From assembly GCA_937976325.1 (NCBI GenBank), contig CALJSD010000202.1, positions 1-8,114 on the forward strand: a DNA stretch of 8,114 nt, in the 5' to 3' direction. The position numbers and the translations under genes were made by a program. This stretch comes from an uncultured Carnobacterium sp. Its GTDB lineage: Bacteria; Bacillota; Bacilli; Lactobacillales; Aerococcaceae. Under the pieces are notes generated by a model. That model ran no database searches and had not been told where the DNA came from. It saw nothing but the letters and a program-made list of their open reading frames with translations. The stretch's first letter is position 1; every line of letters begins with the position of its first letter. Below are positions 6,830 to 8,114 of the stretch, in pieces.

Positions 6830-6870
6830 TTGTACTAAATTGATAGGTTTCTTATACGAAATCTTATAAA
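6830..6870 (+). promoter_or_regulatory. Candidate promoter region of the thiolase gene
   Basis: Two overlapping possibilities exist on the plus strand. TTGTAC (6830-6835) and TATACG (6853-6858) are separated by 17 bases; TTGATA (6840-6845) and TATAAA (6865-6870) have better hexamers but a 19-base spacer. Either would start transcription 30 to 60 bases before the thiolase ATG. The sequence alone does not decide between them. Confidence 0.45.
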
Positions 6871-6913
6871 ATAGAAACGAAATAGGAAATATAGACTGGA
6901 AAGGAATGAAAAT

Positions 6914-8104
6914 ATGAACGGAAATGATATCGTCATCGTAAGTGCCACACGTACTGCGATTGGTAAATTTGGCGGGCAATTTGCTACAACTTCCGCAATT
7001 GAATTAGGAACAACAGTCGCAAAAACTGCCATCCAAAAAGCGAATCTTTCACCTGAACAAATTGATACAGTCATCTTTGGAAATGTCTTACAAGCAGGTC
7101 TTGGACAAAATCCAGCTCGTCAAGTCGGACTCGGCGCTGGACTGAACCATGCAAGTACTGCTGTTACAGTTAATGAAGTGTGTGGTTCTGGTTTAAAAGC
7201 CATTATTTCAGCCGCACAAGCTATTCGACTAGGAGACGCCAAAATCGTCTTAGCCGGCGGTATGGAAAATATGAGTCTTGCGCCGCATTTATTACAACAA
7301 CGCTTTGCTCCAAAAAATGGCCCTGTGACATTAGTCGACTCTTTATTCAATGATGGGTTAACGGATGCCTACTCACAAGACGCGATGGGCATTACCGCAG
7401 AAAACATCGTTGAAAAATACGGATTTACCCGCGAAGAACAAGATGCTTTCGCTGTGGCTTCTCAACAAAAAGCCACTAAAGCACAAGAAGAAGGACGTTT
7501 CGATAGCGAAATCACTCCTGTAGCAGTCTTCAATCGTAAAACAAAATCCGACGACTTAAAAGCAACGGACGAATTTATCCGCCCAAACACGACGCTTGAG
7601 AGCCTTGAGGGTCTTAAACCAGCCTTCAAAAAAGACGGAACGGTCACAGCTGGAAACGCCTCTGGAATTAACGACGGCGCCGCTTGTGTCATCATGACGA
7701 CACGCGAATACGCAACAGAACTTGGCCTTCCAATTCTTGCAACATTGAAAGGCTATGCCGAAGCCGGTGTCGATCCTTCGATAATGGGAATCGGACCTGT
7801 TCCAGCCATTCAAAAATTAGTGGCGCGTACACGTATTCCTCTTGAAAAAGTAGATGTCTTTGAACTGAACGAAGCCTTTGCCGCACAAAGCATGGCGGTT
7901 ATCAAAGACTTGAAGATTCCAACTGAAAAAGTAAATCCATTCGGTGGCGCAATTGCACTCGGCCATCCAATCGGTGCTTCTGGTACCCGTATTGTGGTCA
8001 CACTGATCAATGCCCTCGAACAACTCGACGGTAAAATTGGGGTCGCTTCCCTCTGTGTAGGTGGCGGTATGGGTGTTGCCATCGCGATTGAACGCGAACA
8101 ATAG
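6914..8104 (+). CDS. Acetyl-CoA C-acetyltransferase (biosynthetic thiolase)
   Basis: Joins two acetyl-CoA molecules to acetoacetyl-CoA, the first step of the mevalonate pathway. The 396-residue protein covers a whole thiolase: N-terminal IVIVSATRTAIGKFGG, the acyl-accepting Cys90 in NEVCGSGLKA, GGMENMS (115-121), NEAF (319-322), His351 in GHPIGASG (350-357), and Cys381 in CVGGGMG. All catalytic residues are present. The ATG follows an AAAGGAA site (6900-6906). The TAG stop comes straight after the normal thiolase C-terminus, so this is not the MvaE-type fusion with HMG-CoA reductase. It is divergent from mvaS across a 236-base spacer. The partner makes thiolase of the mevalonate pathway more likely than a fatty-acid or butanoate role, but the sequence alone does not exclude other biosynthetic thiolase functions. 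Names used for such genes include atoB, thlA and phaA. Only ten bases follow the stop, so the next gene is not visible. Confidence 0.95.
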   Translation: MNGNDIVIVSATRTAIGKFGGQFATTSAIELGTTVAKTAIQKANLSPEQIDTVIFGNVLQAGLGQNPARQVGLGAGLNHASTAVTVNEVCGSGLKAIISAAQAIRLGDAKIVLAGGMENMSLAPHLLQQRFAPKNGPVTLVDSLFNDGLTDAYSQDAMGITAENIVEKYGFTREEQDAFAVASQQKATKAQEEGRFDSEITPVAVFNRKTKSDDLKATDEFIRPNTTLESLEGLKPAFKKDGTVTAGNASGINDGAACVIMTTREYATELGLPILATLKGYAEAGVDPSIMGIGPVPAIQKLVARTRIPLEKVDVFELNEAFAAQSMAVIKDLKIPTEKVNPFGGAIALGHPIGASGTRIVVTLINALEQLDGKIGVASLCVGGGMGVAIAIEREQ

Positions 8105-8114
8105 TATAAATAAT

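Overview
The window looks like chromosomal DNA of a low-to-moderate GC Gram-positive bacterium (Bacillota), most likely of the Lactobacillales. The evidence is the dnaX-ybaB-recR cluster next to a small SRP RNA, purine-rich Shine-Dalgarno sites before every gene, and a mevalonate-pathway HMG-CoA synthase. The thiolase is a separate 396-residue protein ending in its own stop codon, not the thiolase/HMG-CoA reductase fusion (MvaE) of enterococci and streptococci. That argues against those two groups, but I cannot name a genus.

Layout, left to right. Positions 1-2399 hold a minus-strand replication/repair operon read as dnaX, ybaB, recR; recR is cut by the left edge after 107 codons. Upstream of dnaX, on the same strand, is a HelD-type superfamily 1 helicase (2462-4606), and upstream of that the small SRP RNA gene (about 4682-4779) with its own promoter and a strong intrinsic terminator. 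In Bacillus the order is tadA, scr, dnaX, yaaK, recR; here a helD-like gene lies between scr and dnaX, and tadA is not next to scr.

Positions 4814-5479 hold no convincing gene. They contain a large imperfect inverted repeat (arms 4976-5006 and 5100-5126) enclosing two further hairpins, a long frame interrupted by a single TGA, an AT-rich stretch and an isolated 24-bp palindrome. This is the least explained part of the window.

Positions 5480-8104 hold two mevalonate genes transcribed away from each other from a 236-bp spacer: mvaS (minus, with a terminator) and an acetyl-CoA acetyltransferase (plus). Together they perform the first two steps from acetyl-CoA to HMG-CoA. The catalytic residues of both enzymes are intact. 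I saw no CRISPR array, transposase, prophage gene or tRNA, and no clearly new multi-gene system; the structured intergenic region is the best candidate for something undescribed.
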